This document shows positions 10,917-22,600 of a stretch of DNA of 64,000 nucleotides, one piece after another. A program made the translations under genes and the position numbers. The DNA comes from Limnomonas spitsbergensis (lineage: Eukaryota > Chlorophyta > Chlorophyceae > Chlamydomonadales): the NCBI GenBank assembly GCA_037349105.1, contig JAYJMM010000114.1, positions 1,798,001 to 1,862,000 on the forward strand. Reading direction: 5' to 3'. Every line of letters begins with the position of its first letter. The first letter of the stretch is position 1. The notes beneath the pieces are model-generated. The model was not told the DNA's origin and did no database searches. It saw nothing but the letters and a program-made list of their open reading frames with translations.

Positions 10917-12007
10917 ATTTATTCCCCTCTCGCCTTTCGTTTCCTTGTTCTCCTAACCAGACAGTTGGGCGCCCACGCGGCCGAGCCTTATTGAGCAGGG
11001 CCCAGAAGTGTTATGGCATTGATCTACCCAAGGAACTATGTAGATAAAAGTGAAAGTGGTACACCGCTTTTGCATATTTAGTGCATGGCATCTATTTTAG
11101 GGTTTTCAATGCAGGATGGGTCTCTTGCCGACTCCATTTGTGCACATGTGCCATCTGCAGCATGGAAATGCACTGAGATCAGGACTTCAAACATGAAATT
11201 GGTGAAATTTTCCAGTTTTGGCATCATATTAACAATGTCCAATGAACGGTGATGCCATTACCATTATCTGATGTGCACTTCTTAACTCACCTACGGTACT
11301 ATATAATTTATCTAACGAATCAAATGACTGGGTTCACAATTTGGCATGTGTCATTTATGCTTGCAAACTCATAATTATGCAAACAATGTCAAAAATCACA
11401 ACCTGAGGCATTCCTCCTCCTCAAACTCAGCAGCCGGTGGAAAGCACACACTCATGGCAAAGGATACAGATGCAACATCAACTATCGGTAATACACTAGT
11501 AGCTAACCATACCGTGCATGCTTACGTTTAGTCATAGGGGCATGCATACGCACAGCAAAATGTTTAAGCGACGCCACCTACTTTCGCAACTTAAAACCTT
11601 TGACCTCAATCCGTCCACGTGCTGATAGATCCTAACAGATCCTGATCTCGCCACCAGCAAGCATGCACCACTTCTTGTGCATGGCCCAGAGGTGTAGCGT
11701 CATTGACAAGCAAGCATCTTCATTCCATGATGATAGCAAGAAATCATAATCAAACATGGAGAGCACACTGAATCCTCAGTACAGAACAGAAATGGAACGA
11801 CAGAGCTGTGTGGCATGGGATACAGTTAGTGAGCCCAGCTGCGCAGCCCAGCAGCAAAGTTGTACTGAATCCTGACCAGGTATTGTGCCACAGTCACCAA
11901 GCAACCATCATCATAGAAAGAAAGCTACGCCCCGTGTGGGGCGTGAGATTTAAGGAAACAGCGCAGCCTGGGCCGAAGCATCATCCGCGCCGTTACCGTT
12001 ACCATCA
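10917..12007. other. Intergenic DNA with copies of three dispersed repeats
   Basis: At 10953-11030 a second copy of the 'accagacagt.gggcgccca' sequence is seen. At 10998-11029 and 11682-11714 lie copies of the 'gcccagaggtgt...tcattgac' motif. At 11909-11975 lies a sequence shared with 40117-40186 inside BBS7. The last 300 bases precede the stop codon of the TIR-ARM gene on the minus strand and presumably include its 3' UTR. Confidence 0.4.
11909..11975 (+). repeat. Dispersed repeat also found at 40117-40186
   Basis: See the partner copy inside BBS7 intron 13. About 80 percent identical over 65 bp by eye. Confidence 0.85.
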
Positions 12008-12997
12008 TCATACCAATACTCCTAAAACATGTGCCACAGCCACTTTCACAGCCGGCTCACTTGACTTTAGCATCTCTGTCAGCTGAGCGATTGCCCCAGG
12101 AGCAGCGCAGATCTTGCCCCTGTGATCTTCGATATCGACCGCAAGGTTTGCCAGCGTCCCGGTTGCATTCCTCTGCACCGCCACTGATGTCGAGCTCAGC
12201 AAGACGACGAGCCGGGTGATGGCACCAGGAGCGGCAGCGATTGCGTCCCGGTTCCTCCCATTGACTGCAAGTTTCCCCAACACCCCCACTGCCTTCTCAT
12301 GAACTCCTTTCGTGCTTGAGCTCAGCAAGGCAACCAGCTGGGTGATGGCTCCGAGACTGTTGCCAATCTTGACCTTGTTCTCCATGCCCGTTGCGAGATG
12401 AAAGAGCACCCCAGCTGCACACTCTTGCAGCAAAACCGAGCCTGCGCCCAGCGAGATGACTAGTTGGACGATAGCGCCGGGAGTAGCAACGATCTTGACC
12501 TGGTTCTCCATGTTGCTCGCAAGTGTCCCTAACGCCCCCGCTGCCTTCTCCCGCACGGGCAACAAGCTCGAGCTTAGCAAAGCCACCAGCTGGACAAGGG
12601 CACCAGCAGCAGCAGCAATCTTGACTTGATTCTTCTTGTTGACCAGGTTCCATAGCAGCCCCGCTGCCCCATCCTGCACTACCTCCGAACTCGAGCTCAA
12701 CAGGGCAACCAGCTGGGCGATGGCGCCACGAGCAGATGCGATTTTGACCTGAATTTCGGGACTTGCAGAAAGAAGGAAAAGCACCGTCGATACATCCGCC
12801 TGCACCGTCATGGAGCTCGAGCCCAGCAGGACCACTAGCTGAGCGATGGCACCAGGAACAGCGGCAATCTTTGCCTGGTTGTCATTAGTCCTTGCAAGGC
12901 AGCACAGCGCATGCACTGCATGCGCTTGATCGGTCGTCCTGGGTGAGAACAGCTTGGCCACCATCTTCCTAATGTCGGAGGACATCTGGATCGCAAC
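12008..12997 (-). CDS. TIR-ARM gene, armadillo-repeat exon and stop codon
   Basis: Acceptor 'caccagcag' at 12998-13006, then 329 codons and TGA at 12008-12010. Eight repeats are seen. Repeats 2 to 8 each begin G-A-(I/L)-x-(Q/R)-L and most end NQVKIA-like, the ARM consensus. The frame stays open upstream to a Met at 13171, but that part has no ARM similarity and I treat it as intron. Confidence 0.88.
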   Translation of the reverse strand, partial: VAIQMSSDIRKMVAKLFSPRTTDQAHAVHALCCLARTNDNQAKIAAVPGAIAQLVVLLGSSSMTVQADVSTVLFLLSASPEIQVKIASARGAIAQLVALLSSSSEVVQDGAAGLLWNLVNKKNQVKIAAAAGALVQLVALLSSSLLPVREKAAGALGTLASNMENQVKIVATPGAIVQLVISLGAGSVLLQECAAGVLFHLATGMENKVKIGNSLGAITQLVALLSSSTKGVHEKAVGVLGKLAVNGRNRDAIAAAPGAITRLVVLLSSTSVAVQRNATGTLANLAVDIEDHRGKICAAPGAIAQLTEMLKSSEPAVKVAVAHVLGVLV

Positions 12998-15111
12998 CTG
13001 CTGGTGCACATCAGCAGGTTCATGGGTTATGAGAAGGAGGACTGTGTGAAAGTGCAAAACGTTAAAAAAGAAATGTGGCAGCCTATATGGTACGCACACT
13101 GACACAGGTGTAGGGGCAAGGCTTACACATTGAAGATTTTCCCGACAAGGTAAGTGCATGCCCCCTGCCATTCGAAAGCAGCCTCAAGCCATGCGCTAAG
13201 CGTCCCTCCTCCCTCACTCAGCGCAGCCAGCCAGTTACCAGGTCAATGACATTACACCTCCGGGCCCTGAACCCTAAGCCCTCCCCCCTCACTCAGCGCA
13301 GCCAGTCACCAAGTAAGTCCTCATCCGAGTGATTGGCTCAATTCAAACACGTCATTCTTCACGTTATTTTTTGACGTCAACCAGATTTCATTCAGCATGG
13401 TGGTGCTTGCCTACTCATGTGGGGGATGAGTAGTAGTGTGCGCTACGAACACCTTCCCAGCTGAATCGGGATGAAGAGGTTGGGTATGGTAGTATGGTAC
13501 GGGGTACGCCGTAGGCACACCTAATCCCTGCATCCTGATCCAGCTTGGAGCAGGGTCACCTAACCCCTAAACCCTGCAGTCTACTTTGACCCCCTGCTTT
13601 GACCAAGCGATGTATTACATACATTCCCGTAGCTCCGTTGCTGAGAGAGTAGCGGCAATATTTCTTCTTCAGATCTTCATAGACGTCTGCAGTCTAGTTT
13701 TTTCGACCTTTGTTTTTGATGCTCCGCTGGCCCTTCCATCTGCCAGCAGTTTTTTCCCGCCGAGGGGCTGCAGTTCGCGCTTGGTCAGCCAGTTCCTCAG
13801 CTCGAAAATCGACTTCAAGAGGGATAACGGGAAGATAAGGATCAGCTGGGACAGGATCTGAGAGATCGAATAACCCGTAGGATAAATTTAAATATGTTCC
13901 TACAAAGATACGACTAGCAACAAACTTGTTTCAAACAAATATGGGCAGCTCATCTACCCAGGCTCAGTCAGGCTGAAACACAGTGATATACTCATCTGCA
14001 TAAAAGCATGACCCTGACACAGTATCAAGCTGGTGCACACAGGCATGGTTCAGAGTGATATTCCTACACATCCATCGATACGCGTAATATTCCAACAGAT
14101 CCATCGCATCACACTGATGTACACATCATGGCATGCTCACCTCATCAAACCAGGAGTCCCTTCCTCGGCATGCCCCACTCTTGGGAATGAACTGAGGGGA
14201 CCACATCAAATGCTCTAGATTCCTTGGAGGGAACTCGCCGCTGAGGTGCACCGGGATCAAGACCTGCGGGATTGCAGGAGAAGACAAACCAATTACGATG
14301 AAGCACCGAATGCAAATAATTGGGATATAAATTAGTGGGCCCGCGGCCCAGACGCTACCGATGCCCAACCAGCAGTACGGCAACCGGCTTATGACCACGG
14401 GTACCGTTTTTGGTCCCTTTGCAAAATATACGCCCTGAGGCATGGATTAGGGAAGCCAACCATTCGGCCGTAGCACTAGGTGAGCTACCATAAATAATTG
14501 GGATACTTTCTGGGCGGAGCGTGTGTGCTGATGAGATCTTTTGGGAGGATCTGAGAGCGTAGCATTTCTACGCGTTCGTTTGAACTGGATTTTTCTACCA
14601 CAGAGGGTCCCCTTGCGCCTACCGGGTGCCTCGCGCAAGCCAGGGTGAACTCCGCCTGTGCGTATCTGGAAGCGCCATAGCGGTCGGAGCAGATGGCAAT
14701 GAAGACTCTGCATTGCTTGAGAGCGGCTTGCGAGACCTGGGCCCAGTCGAACTCACCCTGCTTGCATAAATGAAGGGGCAGCACAGGACTTGAACAATGG
14801 AAGATACTCGCAAAAAGCTGCAATAAACAGCTGATGAGACTTTAATCAGCTGTTCATTGCAGTAAGCATTTTATCAGGTGTTTCTAAATAAGATCCACAA
14901 ACATCATATCCTGATTCGGCTCTTAAGACCATGAACCAGCTCCCAACAATGCTCTCCTTGGGTCCCGATAAACCGCACCGGCCGGGATTTTTCCTTCAAG
15001 AACACAGACCAGCCGTCCTCCATTAACGCCTCATATAACTTGATCGCAAGGCCGTCCCCATAGCGACCCGAGTCTCCAGTACGGTACGATATCAAGATCT
15101 CCCATTGTTGC
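12008..15111 (-). CDS. TIR-armadillo repeat protein (gene level; 5' end not found)
   Basis: Four minus-strand exons join in phase: 14979-15111, 14623-14757, 14141-14263 and 12008-12997. The first three encode a TIR domain. Its opening strand and box 1 read ILISYRTGDSGRYG, the central part is GEFDWAQVSQAALKQCRVFI, and S-x-Y-x-x-x-E (SRYAQAEF) matches the position of the catalytic glutamate of NAD-cleaving TIR enzymes. The closing strand is VLIPVHLSGEF. The last exon encodes eight armadillo repeats of 41-43 residues. By analogy the TIR may cleave NAD and the ARM array may regulate or bind; this is inferred. Animal SARM1 has the reverse order (ARM-SAM-TIR). Exon 14979-15111 starts mid-codon, so at least one 5' exon is missing from my model. 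Extra exons in the 1.1-kb intron 12998-14140 cannot be excluded. Confidence 0.8.
12998..14140. other. Intron of the TIR-ARM gene
   Basis: Between 13205 and 13315 the sequence 'ctcactcagcgcagccag' occurs twice about 80 bp apart. A reverse copy of the dispersed 'ggtgtaa.gtcattgac' motif sits at 13226-13264. A plus-strand frame at 13586-13861 has no recognisable domain. Confidence 0.5.
14141..14263 (-). CDS. TIR-ARM gene, TIR exon C
   Basis: 41 codons, phase 0. The acceptor is 'tcccgcag' and the donor 'gatgag|gtgagc'. It starts VLIPVHLSGEFPP, the closing strand typical of TIR domains. A linker follows, ending GRDSWFDE. Confidence 0.8.
14623..14757 (-). CDS. TIR-ARM gene, TIR exon B with putative catalytic Glu
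   Basis: 45 codons, phase 0 at both ends. The acceptor is 'atgcaagcag' and the donor 'cacccg|gtaggc'. It carries CRVFIAICSDRYGASRYAQ followed by A-E-F, where the Glu aligns with the NADase glutamate of TIR domains. Confidence 0.8.
14979..15111 (-). CDS. TIR-ARM gene, TIR exon A
   Basis: Acceptor 'cttgcag' precedes it and donor 'cggccg|gtgcgg' follows. It supplies one base to an upstream codon and then 44 codons beginning QQWEILISYR. It covers the first beta strand, box 1 and the helix IKLYEALMEDGWSVFLKEK of the TIR fold. Confidence 0.8.
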
Positions 15112-15189
15112 CTGCAAGTTTCAAATGCACACAAGCGATCAAACATTGAAACATATACATCATAATTCATAAGCAAGTCGGTTCATCCA

Positions 15190-15259
15190 TGAGAGACATA
15201 CACATCCAGGCCCATAGCGGCCTGTATCGTCCATACGGTACGATATCACGGTTGCCATC
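15190..15259 (-). repeat. Partial duplicate of TIR exon A (acceptor plus exon start)
   Basis: The minus strand reads 'tttcag' followed by a diverged copy of the first 60 bases of exon A. It translates as ATVISYRMDDTGRYG against EILISYRTGDSGRYG in exon A. After that the similarity ends and a stop follows. It lies about 145 bp upstream of the real exon and looks like a decoy or dead exon start. Confidence 0.7.
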
Positions 15260-16533
15260 ACTGAAACACAGTCCGGAGAGTCAATATGTGCATGAACGCA
15301 TTCCAACCAATGGTGATGAGCAAGTGGTTCATCCAGTTGATACAAGTTGATATCCAGTGGACTCGGAACAAGCGAGAAGGTATCCTGAATACCGTACATA
15401 CTGGTACCTGAATTTGAAACAAATGCCTGCCCCTCAATTCCAATGATTACCGTACCCCTTAATTTTCGTTTGAAACTGGCTTTCATGATCCATAATGACT
15501 ACTGCAGTCGTAGACCACTTTCAATGCCGTCAGTGTTTGCTATATCTTAAAATATTGCAATTTTACAGTTTGTATGATCCGTTGCCTCTCAGGAACAATT
15601 TTTCAGTCAATTGTGTTCCAGTGTGCTGTAATCAATTATTTACAGAGGTGCACGGACTGCTTGCGTGGCACAAAATAATTCAAGAGCTCGTGTTGCATGC
15701 TGATTCAGCGGTCTGGGATTACATACAAAATTCGGTATAAAGCCCGTGAGCAAGCCTCCACCGGTACGGCAGGTTGAGCAGAGTCCGCTGCCCGCCTGGT
15801 TTTTCAAATATTATCAACCCTGTGTGATCGAATTAAAGACTGCGCAGACATCTAAAATCAAATGTTTATTGAGGGATGCATGAAGGCAAACCACGACAAT
15901 AGTACAAAATATTTCGTCGCTCCCTTCAGTTTTTTTTTACATCAACTTAAGTCTACTAGCCCATTCGTATGTATCCCTCATCTCGGAATAGCGCTAATTT
16001 TAAAGGAAGGCAAACTTCACCTACAGGAAAACAGAGGCACTCACATTTCCGTTACCGTATGTTGTTGGGGCCATGGGACTTTTCGCCAGTAAATGAAGCG
16101 GAGGGCTCATCACTCCAGTCGCAAGAAGTCTGTTGGTGCCAGACGCTCACTCAGTCTCCTAGGGGAAACAGTACAGGTAAGGGTTCATCTGACCAGTGGG
16201 TGCTGTACCTCCTCCAATATGCATAGCCCAGGGAACTCAATCATGAGCTGGGGGCTGGGGTCCCGAAACCCATGCCTGCTAGCGGCCTATCAGACTACCC
16301 GTACCACTGGTACACAGATACAGCCCTGCACTGTCTGTCATGTTACAGCTGCGATGCCAGGGCAGTTTTCGTGACTTTCGAGTGCTTCACCGTTTTGGAA
16401 GGTAGCTTCTGCATCACCACACACTTCCGTCGCGCCAGATCAAGGCCGTTCTTCGCTGGCTGGGTGGGGATCAGTGACGAGGACCAGTCGTGAATGATAT
16501 AGGTAAATAGTGATTGTCTCCACTCGGTGTCAT
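15260..16533. other. No gene recognised
   Basis: The 5' exons of the TIR-ARM gene may lie here, but I see no stretch that can be joined with confidence. Frames are short and AT content is higher than in the flanks. Confidence 0.3.
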
Positions 16534-16633
16534 GCGCTGCAAGCGATAAGAAAGAAAGAAAGAAAACGCCTGAGCGTGGCTTGAGGAATACGGGATTTTA
16601 AATGCCGTACACCGGGAGACAAAAACCTGGTGG

Positions 16634-19600
16634 TTAAGGAGGGTCGTCAAGGGGTATCGGACAATAATGGGCAGGGGAGTTTTCCAGATGGCGTCGCTGA
16701 CGAAGGATGTTTACATGGCAGCGTATGGTATGCTTCGTGAGACGGCTGAGGACGGAGGAGATGTCGTGTTTGGAGACACCGAGCATGCTAAGGATTTTAT
16801 CGGCAGGACGAAAGAGGAAGCCTGCGGTGCCCAGAAGGATGATATGTGTATGAGAAGAAGGCGGGGAAGGATGAGGGGGGGGGAAGGGCACGGTCGGCGA
16901 AGGATCAGGGGGAAGGGCAGGATGGAGAACGGGTGCCAATGAAACTGTCCAACCATTATGTTTGAGGAGAAGGATAAGATTTAAATGTTGTTCTGACTTA
17001 CGGGCATGGCATTGTTCGAAAGAAAATTCGGAGGTGTAACCAACTTCAACAACGTGTATAGTGCAAGTCCTCTGGAGCCGAGACATAGTTTGTGAGCTAG
17101 AGAGTTGACCAGCGCGGTAAAGACGAAGGAATTCGGAATGTGGGAGACCTTGGACAATAAGCAAATCCGGTCGCAATTTGTCACAGTAATCAAAGGTGTC
17201 AGGGAAAGTGGGGGGTCGTCGGGGCACTAGCCAACGTGGGAGACGGGTGTCATAGACCCCGAAGGGAAGGTTAGCACGGGAAGTGGCATCCATGATAGTA
17301 AAAGAGGAGCCTAGGGAGCCATTAGCAATAGCAGTTTGGATGATGCATACAGCTCGGTTGTGTCGAGCAATGTATGAGGCGGACATGGAGGAATGAGCAC
17401 AACCGCCTAAAAGATGGCCAGGGGTATCATTGGGATGGGAGCATATGGGACAGTGGGGGGTGGTGCGAGTGCCTACAGCCGTTTTGTAAGGGCGGTTCAT
17501 ATGCATGGCTGTAGATGCAGTCCACAGGGTATTGGTGCGCGATTTGAGGATGTTGCGAATACCACTAAAGGGCAGACCCATGTGCCATAGGATGGGAAGG
17601 TAGGAGGCGAGGGCAGAGGCAACGAGGACTTGCATGCGGACATAGCGCAAGGGCAGAGGGGGAGAAGTAGGACCATCTGTTAGAAGGGGGCAGTTTCGGG
17701 ACATGTGTTCCTTCAAAGAATGGGTAAGGTCTGATGCAAACCACGGTTCGTCCGTGTCATGGGGGGGTGGGAGGCATGGCCATGCAGGTAAGTGTGCGAA
17801 GTGTTGGACATCTGAGGTGCATGTGAAGTCGCATTGGTCGGGGGATTTGAGGGCGAGTGCAGCACCCTTATCTGCGAGTTCATTGCCAATGATGCCGATG
17901 TGAGATTTGACCTTGTACAGGTGAAAATGGTGGCGGAGGCGTAGCCTGGTAAGGATGAGAGCACGAATGTCGAGGAGAAGGGGGGCGTGTTTACATTCAA
18001 GCAAAGTGTGCGGGTGGCGAAGGGCCTTCTGCGTATCATAGAGAGAAACCAAGGAATCTGAGAAAATGGTAAGATCACCGGTGTGGTGTGAGGCGGCATG
18101 AATGAGGGCAGCATGGATGCCAGCAAGCTCAGCCCGTGTAATAGTGTTGGTTTCAGCCCGGCCATCGGGGTGGACTGTGTAGGTAGTGCTGTCTTGAGTA
18201 CAATAGAAGGCCGCACCCGTGGCTGTGCCTTTGCCAGGTGTAGATAGGGCCGAGCCATCGGTGTAATATGCCGGTATATCGTGCCAACGGAGGGGGAAGG
18301 AGGGGGCGTAGGGTGTGTGGGTTGTCGTGCTTGGCTGGGCTGAGGGTGGAGGTGCAAGTATTGTGGTGGGCAGAGGAAGGAGATTTGCCTGGCCAAAACC
18401 GGACGGGAGCAAGTGGCGAGAAGGGTGGGAGGAGCCCGGGGCCAAAGTAGGAGCAAGATATGGGAAAGTACGGGTTGTGTCCCCAAGAGTATTGGAGATG
18501 AGGAGGAGGAGAAGGTCAAATTTCGGCATGCCTGCGTTAGGAATATCGGCCGGAGTGAGATGGTCGGGGGGAAGAAAAGGTAAATGGGTGTGGTGGAGGT
18601 TGGTGTAAGAGATATGGCGATGGCCTGATTTAAGGAGGGTCATGAATTTGGCCTGTTTCCAATTGGGAACAACGATGAAGGTCGATGTAGGTATGTGGGG
18701 TTGTGTTTGAAGTGATGCCAACGACCATCGGATAGCCCTGAGCAATGCAGGACCAGAAAAAGGAGGCTCGACCAAGGAGGTGCCTGTCCATGGGGTGGAA
18801 TAAGGTTGATAGAGAGCCCCAAATAAGCAGTCTTTCTCACGAAGTGAGGAATATTGAAGGGCTGAAAATGGGACAGAGAGGGGTGAAGAGAAACGGTGGA
18901 TCGTGAGGGGCATGATAGCAGAGATATCAGTGTGGAGGCTTGCAGGTGTGACCCAATGGGCATTGATGGCAGGGGGTGGGAGTAATGGTGAATGTTTGCC
19001 AGTGCGTGAGGTAGTGTTGGGGCGTTGGGGAGAGGTATTGGAGAGGCGGTATCGGAGGAGTAAGGAGGCAAGATCGTGTGCGAAGGACCCGTCAGTGAGG
19101 CGTGCGAAGTCAGTTGGGTGTGTGGTGCGGATGCGGTCATAGCACGCGCGTAGCCAGAGGAGGCGGCGGACAGGAATGTGACCAACATAAGTGCCATTGG
19201 GTCGGTATACAAATGCCCTGTCGAGATGGGTCTGGGCCATAGGGGTGGAGAGGGTTGGCGTAGGGAAGGGTGTTTGTGTGGTAGGATAACGGAGTCCAAT
19301 TTGGATAGTGAAGGAGAGGGGTGGGAGGATGTCGTAATCGGGGTGAACTGGTGAGGTATGGATGACGAGGTGGGAATCGATGAGTGATTGGTCTAGTAGA
19401 TAATTGGGGTCTTCACCCGGAGGCGGGGGGAAAGGGGTGACCGAGGGAAAAGGATCCCTAGACCATGTGCCTTGCTGTTGGAGATTGGTGAGATGTGTGT
19501 CGAGGGGATGAACCGGCTCAAGCGCAGTGTCAAGCATGTGGAGGACATTGAGCGTGGCTGGAGGATGCAGCGTGTGGATGTGGGAGGTTGGTGGAGGAGG

Positions 19601-22600
19601 AAGGGGAGGTAGAGTTGTGGTATGGCGTGGCAAAAGTGTTTGTATGGCTAAGGAGTGTGGGGGGGGAGGCAAGGATTGGAACGTGTGTGCCAGGAGTAAG
19701 CGTGTGAAAGCAGGCATGATAAGTGGCCGTAGGATGGGCGGGAGGGAGGTAGACATACGAGTCATAGTGCATGCTAGACCAAGCAGTGTTGGGAGAGGAC
19801 GAGGAAGTGTGGCATGGGACGGACTGAGAGCGACTCGGGTACGGCGGGAGGGGACAGGTGGTGGGACAGGTGGGGGGGGTATTCGCGTAAGAGGTGATGC
19901 ATGGGTGGGTGCGGTAGGGTCCGTGTAAAGTAAAGAGGATGCAAGTTGCTGAAGGGAATGATGTGTACCCTGCGGAATATGGGCGAAGTCATGAGCGACA
20001 GTAACTCGACGGGTATGTTCTGGAAGGGGTGAGGTGAGGGTGTGTTGTTTGGCAAGTGGTAGAGCAAGGCCGTGGAGAAGGAGGGTCAGCTGATTGAGGG
20101 CCCGTTGTGCTTTGGCAAGATCCTCTGTCCGGGCTTTGTTTAGGAAAGCGTCACGAAGAGTGTTTGCTGGGATAAGGTAAGTGTGGCCATTGATGGTGGT
20201 GACAAGAGAAGCAAGGGAGACAATGCCGACATGCCAAAGGGGGGAAAGGAAAGTATAGTCACTGATAGAGACGGGCAGGGTATCGCCGCCAGGATGTGTT
20301 GGATGTAGGATGAGGATGAGTTGTTGAAGGAGATCGTTGCCGAGGAGGGGGATGATGCCGGAGGTGCATTGGTGAAGAGTGATGTCGGCTTTGTGTAAGA
20401 GGGAGAGTTGGCGCATGGGGAGGGGGTGGATATGGAAACTACGAGGGGTGCGTTGCAAGGGGATGGGGAGTGAGCCATGGAAGTGGATTTGTGAGTGCAA
20501 CACGCCTCGAGTTAAAGGTCCGAGGTCACCGCTGTCATTGAGGGCGCGGGTGAGGGATAGGGCAGAGATCTGGATGTAATCGACAAGTAAGGAGGTGAGT
20601 CCAACCCCTCCACGATCGAGGGGTGTGTGGATGAGGGTTGTGGGGAAAGAGGGACCAAGGTTCATGCAGAGCCGAGCAATTTGGGCAAGTTGTTGATCAA
20701 GGGTAGCAATGTCGGCCAACGAGAAGGGGGCGATTGGGAAGCAATATGTGATTTTGGGTTTAAGGACATGTTCGAGAATGTTTAGAGCTTGTTGGGGCGG
20801 TAGATTGGCATGGATGAGTTGTCGGCCTTTAGTATAAATAGAGGAGCTGAGATGTTGGAGATGGTGGCGGAAATCGAGTGTCATGGTGATGTAGACACCA
20901 AGATATTTGTATGGTTTGTCCGGTGGATAGTATGGCACGGGCTGGCCATTGACATGAAACTGGTCTTGTAATTGCTGCCGCAGACGGGTGTTATGACGGT
21001 CAAATGTATCTACAAGGCGGGTGAAACGATCTTTATGTAGGGCACCAGTGACCGCGCATTTAGAGGGGTTCAGGGTGAGGCCTGACCACGAGCAGTAAGC
21101 GTCAACTTTACTGAGTTGTACCTGGAGGCGGTTGCGGCTGTGTGAGAGAAGGGCTACGTCGTCAGCAAAAGCTGGGCAAGTTAGGGTAAATTTGCAGGGG
21201 TGAGATAAGCCTTGACGTTGTGCACAAGAGGGTGTATAGCCGTGGCCTCCAACCTGTAGCCATCGGAGGAGGGGTTCGAGATAGATGAGGAAGATTAGGG
21301 GAGAAAGTGTATCGCCTTGGATGGTGCCCCTGCCTACATGAACATCACGGGTGGCAAGACAAGGGTGTTTTTGGAGGATGATGCGAGAGGTGGCATTGGT
21401 ATAAATGTCTTGAATGACTGATATTGCGTCTGGTGGGAACCCGAGGTCGTCCATGATGCGTAGAAGTTGGGCATGGTTGATGGTGTTGAAGGCACTAGAG
21501 AAGTCAATGTACAAGGCATATATATTGCGGTTATGAGCACGAGCGTCTTCAAGGGCATGGACATATCGTTGGAGGTGCCGCATGGTGTGGTGCCCTGCAC
21601 GAAAGCCCTCTTGAGATTGGCTTAGGATACCAAAATCTTCGGAGTAATCGGTGAGAACGGCAGTGACGAACCGTGTCCAAAGTTTGTAGATAGTGTTGTG
21701 CATGCCAATAGGACGTTTGTTTATTAACCGACTGGCATCCCCCCGTTTGTGGAGGAGGGTAGTAGTGGAAGACTTCCATGAGGTGGGAGTGGTGCCTAGG
21801 ATCCACATGAGGATAAACAGATTGTGCAAGGATGAATGGAAAGAATGTGGCATGATACGGAGAAGTTCATTGGGGATGCCGTCAAGGCCAAAAGCTTTTT
21901 TATTTTTCAGGGATTTGATGGCTTGATTAAAAGTACTGGGCCGAAGGACGTAAGGAATAAGTGTGGTCGAAGTGGTGCGAGCGGACTTGGCATTTGAATC
22001 GAGGTGAAAATTGTCAAGGTTTGGTATGGATTCATGTGGGTAGGGTTGAGTGGGAGAAACGTGGGGGTCAGCCGACCATTCTTTACTGAAATGGGCATGT
22101 GTCACATTGGTCAAGTCCGTAGGATCCGTGACAAGAAGAGAGGTGGTGGGGTCCCATAGAGATGTAATATGAGAGGAGGAGGCAGAATGGGCTGAAGAGG
22201 TATCAATGGGAAGGAGGGGGTCGGTGTCAGGACTGTCCTGGAAAATACGTTGGTGCGCCTTACATGCGTTAGTGTAAAGTAGCTTGATAAGTTTTTTGCG
22301 ATTTTTTGTGGTAACGGAATGTGTGCGAAAAGTTTTTCGGATGTCAACGCGGATGTGCCGAAGTTTTTGATCGCAGAGTGAGAGCCATTGGATCCATGGT
22401 GGAGAAAGGGTGGGGGGCAAATCAACTGGAAAGGGGGGAAGGAGGAGTAGTAGTGCGGAAGAAGGAGGGCATGGGGTGTCAGTATCATGGGAGACAGAGT
22501 GTGGTGGAGATAGGAGGTGGTTAGAGGCGAGAGCGGAGAGAAGGGAGTCCAAGATCGGAGAAAATGGTAAAAGGGGAGTGGCGTTAGGGGGGGGGGCGGA

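Noticed and set aside
12998..13171. Met-13171 as start of a stand-alone ARM protein
   Set aside because: The 58 residues before 12997 show no ARM pattern, a suitable acceptor lies at 12998, and phase agrees with the TIR exons.
13586..13861. 91-codon plus-strand frame in the TIR-ARM intron
   Set aside because: No recognisable domain, no splice or promoter support, antisense to the gene.
12008..15111. Orthologue of SARM1
   Set aside because: The domain order is TIR then ARM and no SAM domains are seen, so only the domains are shared.
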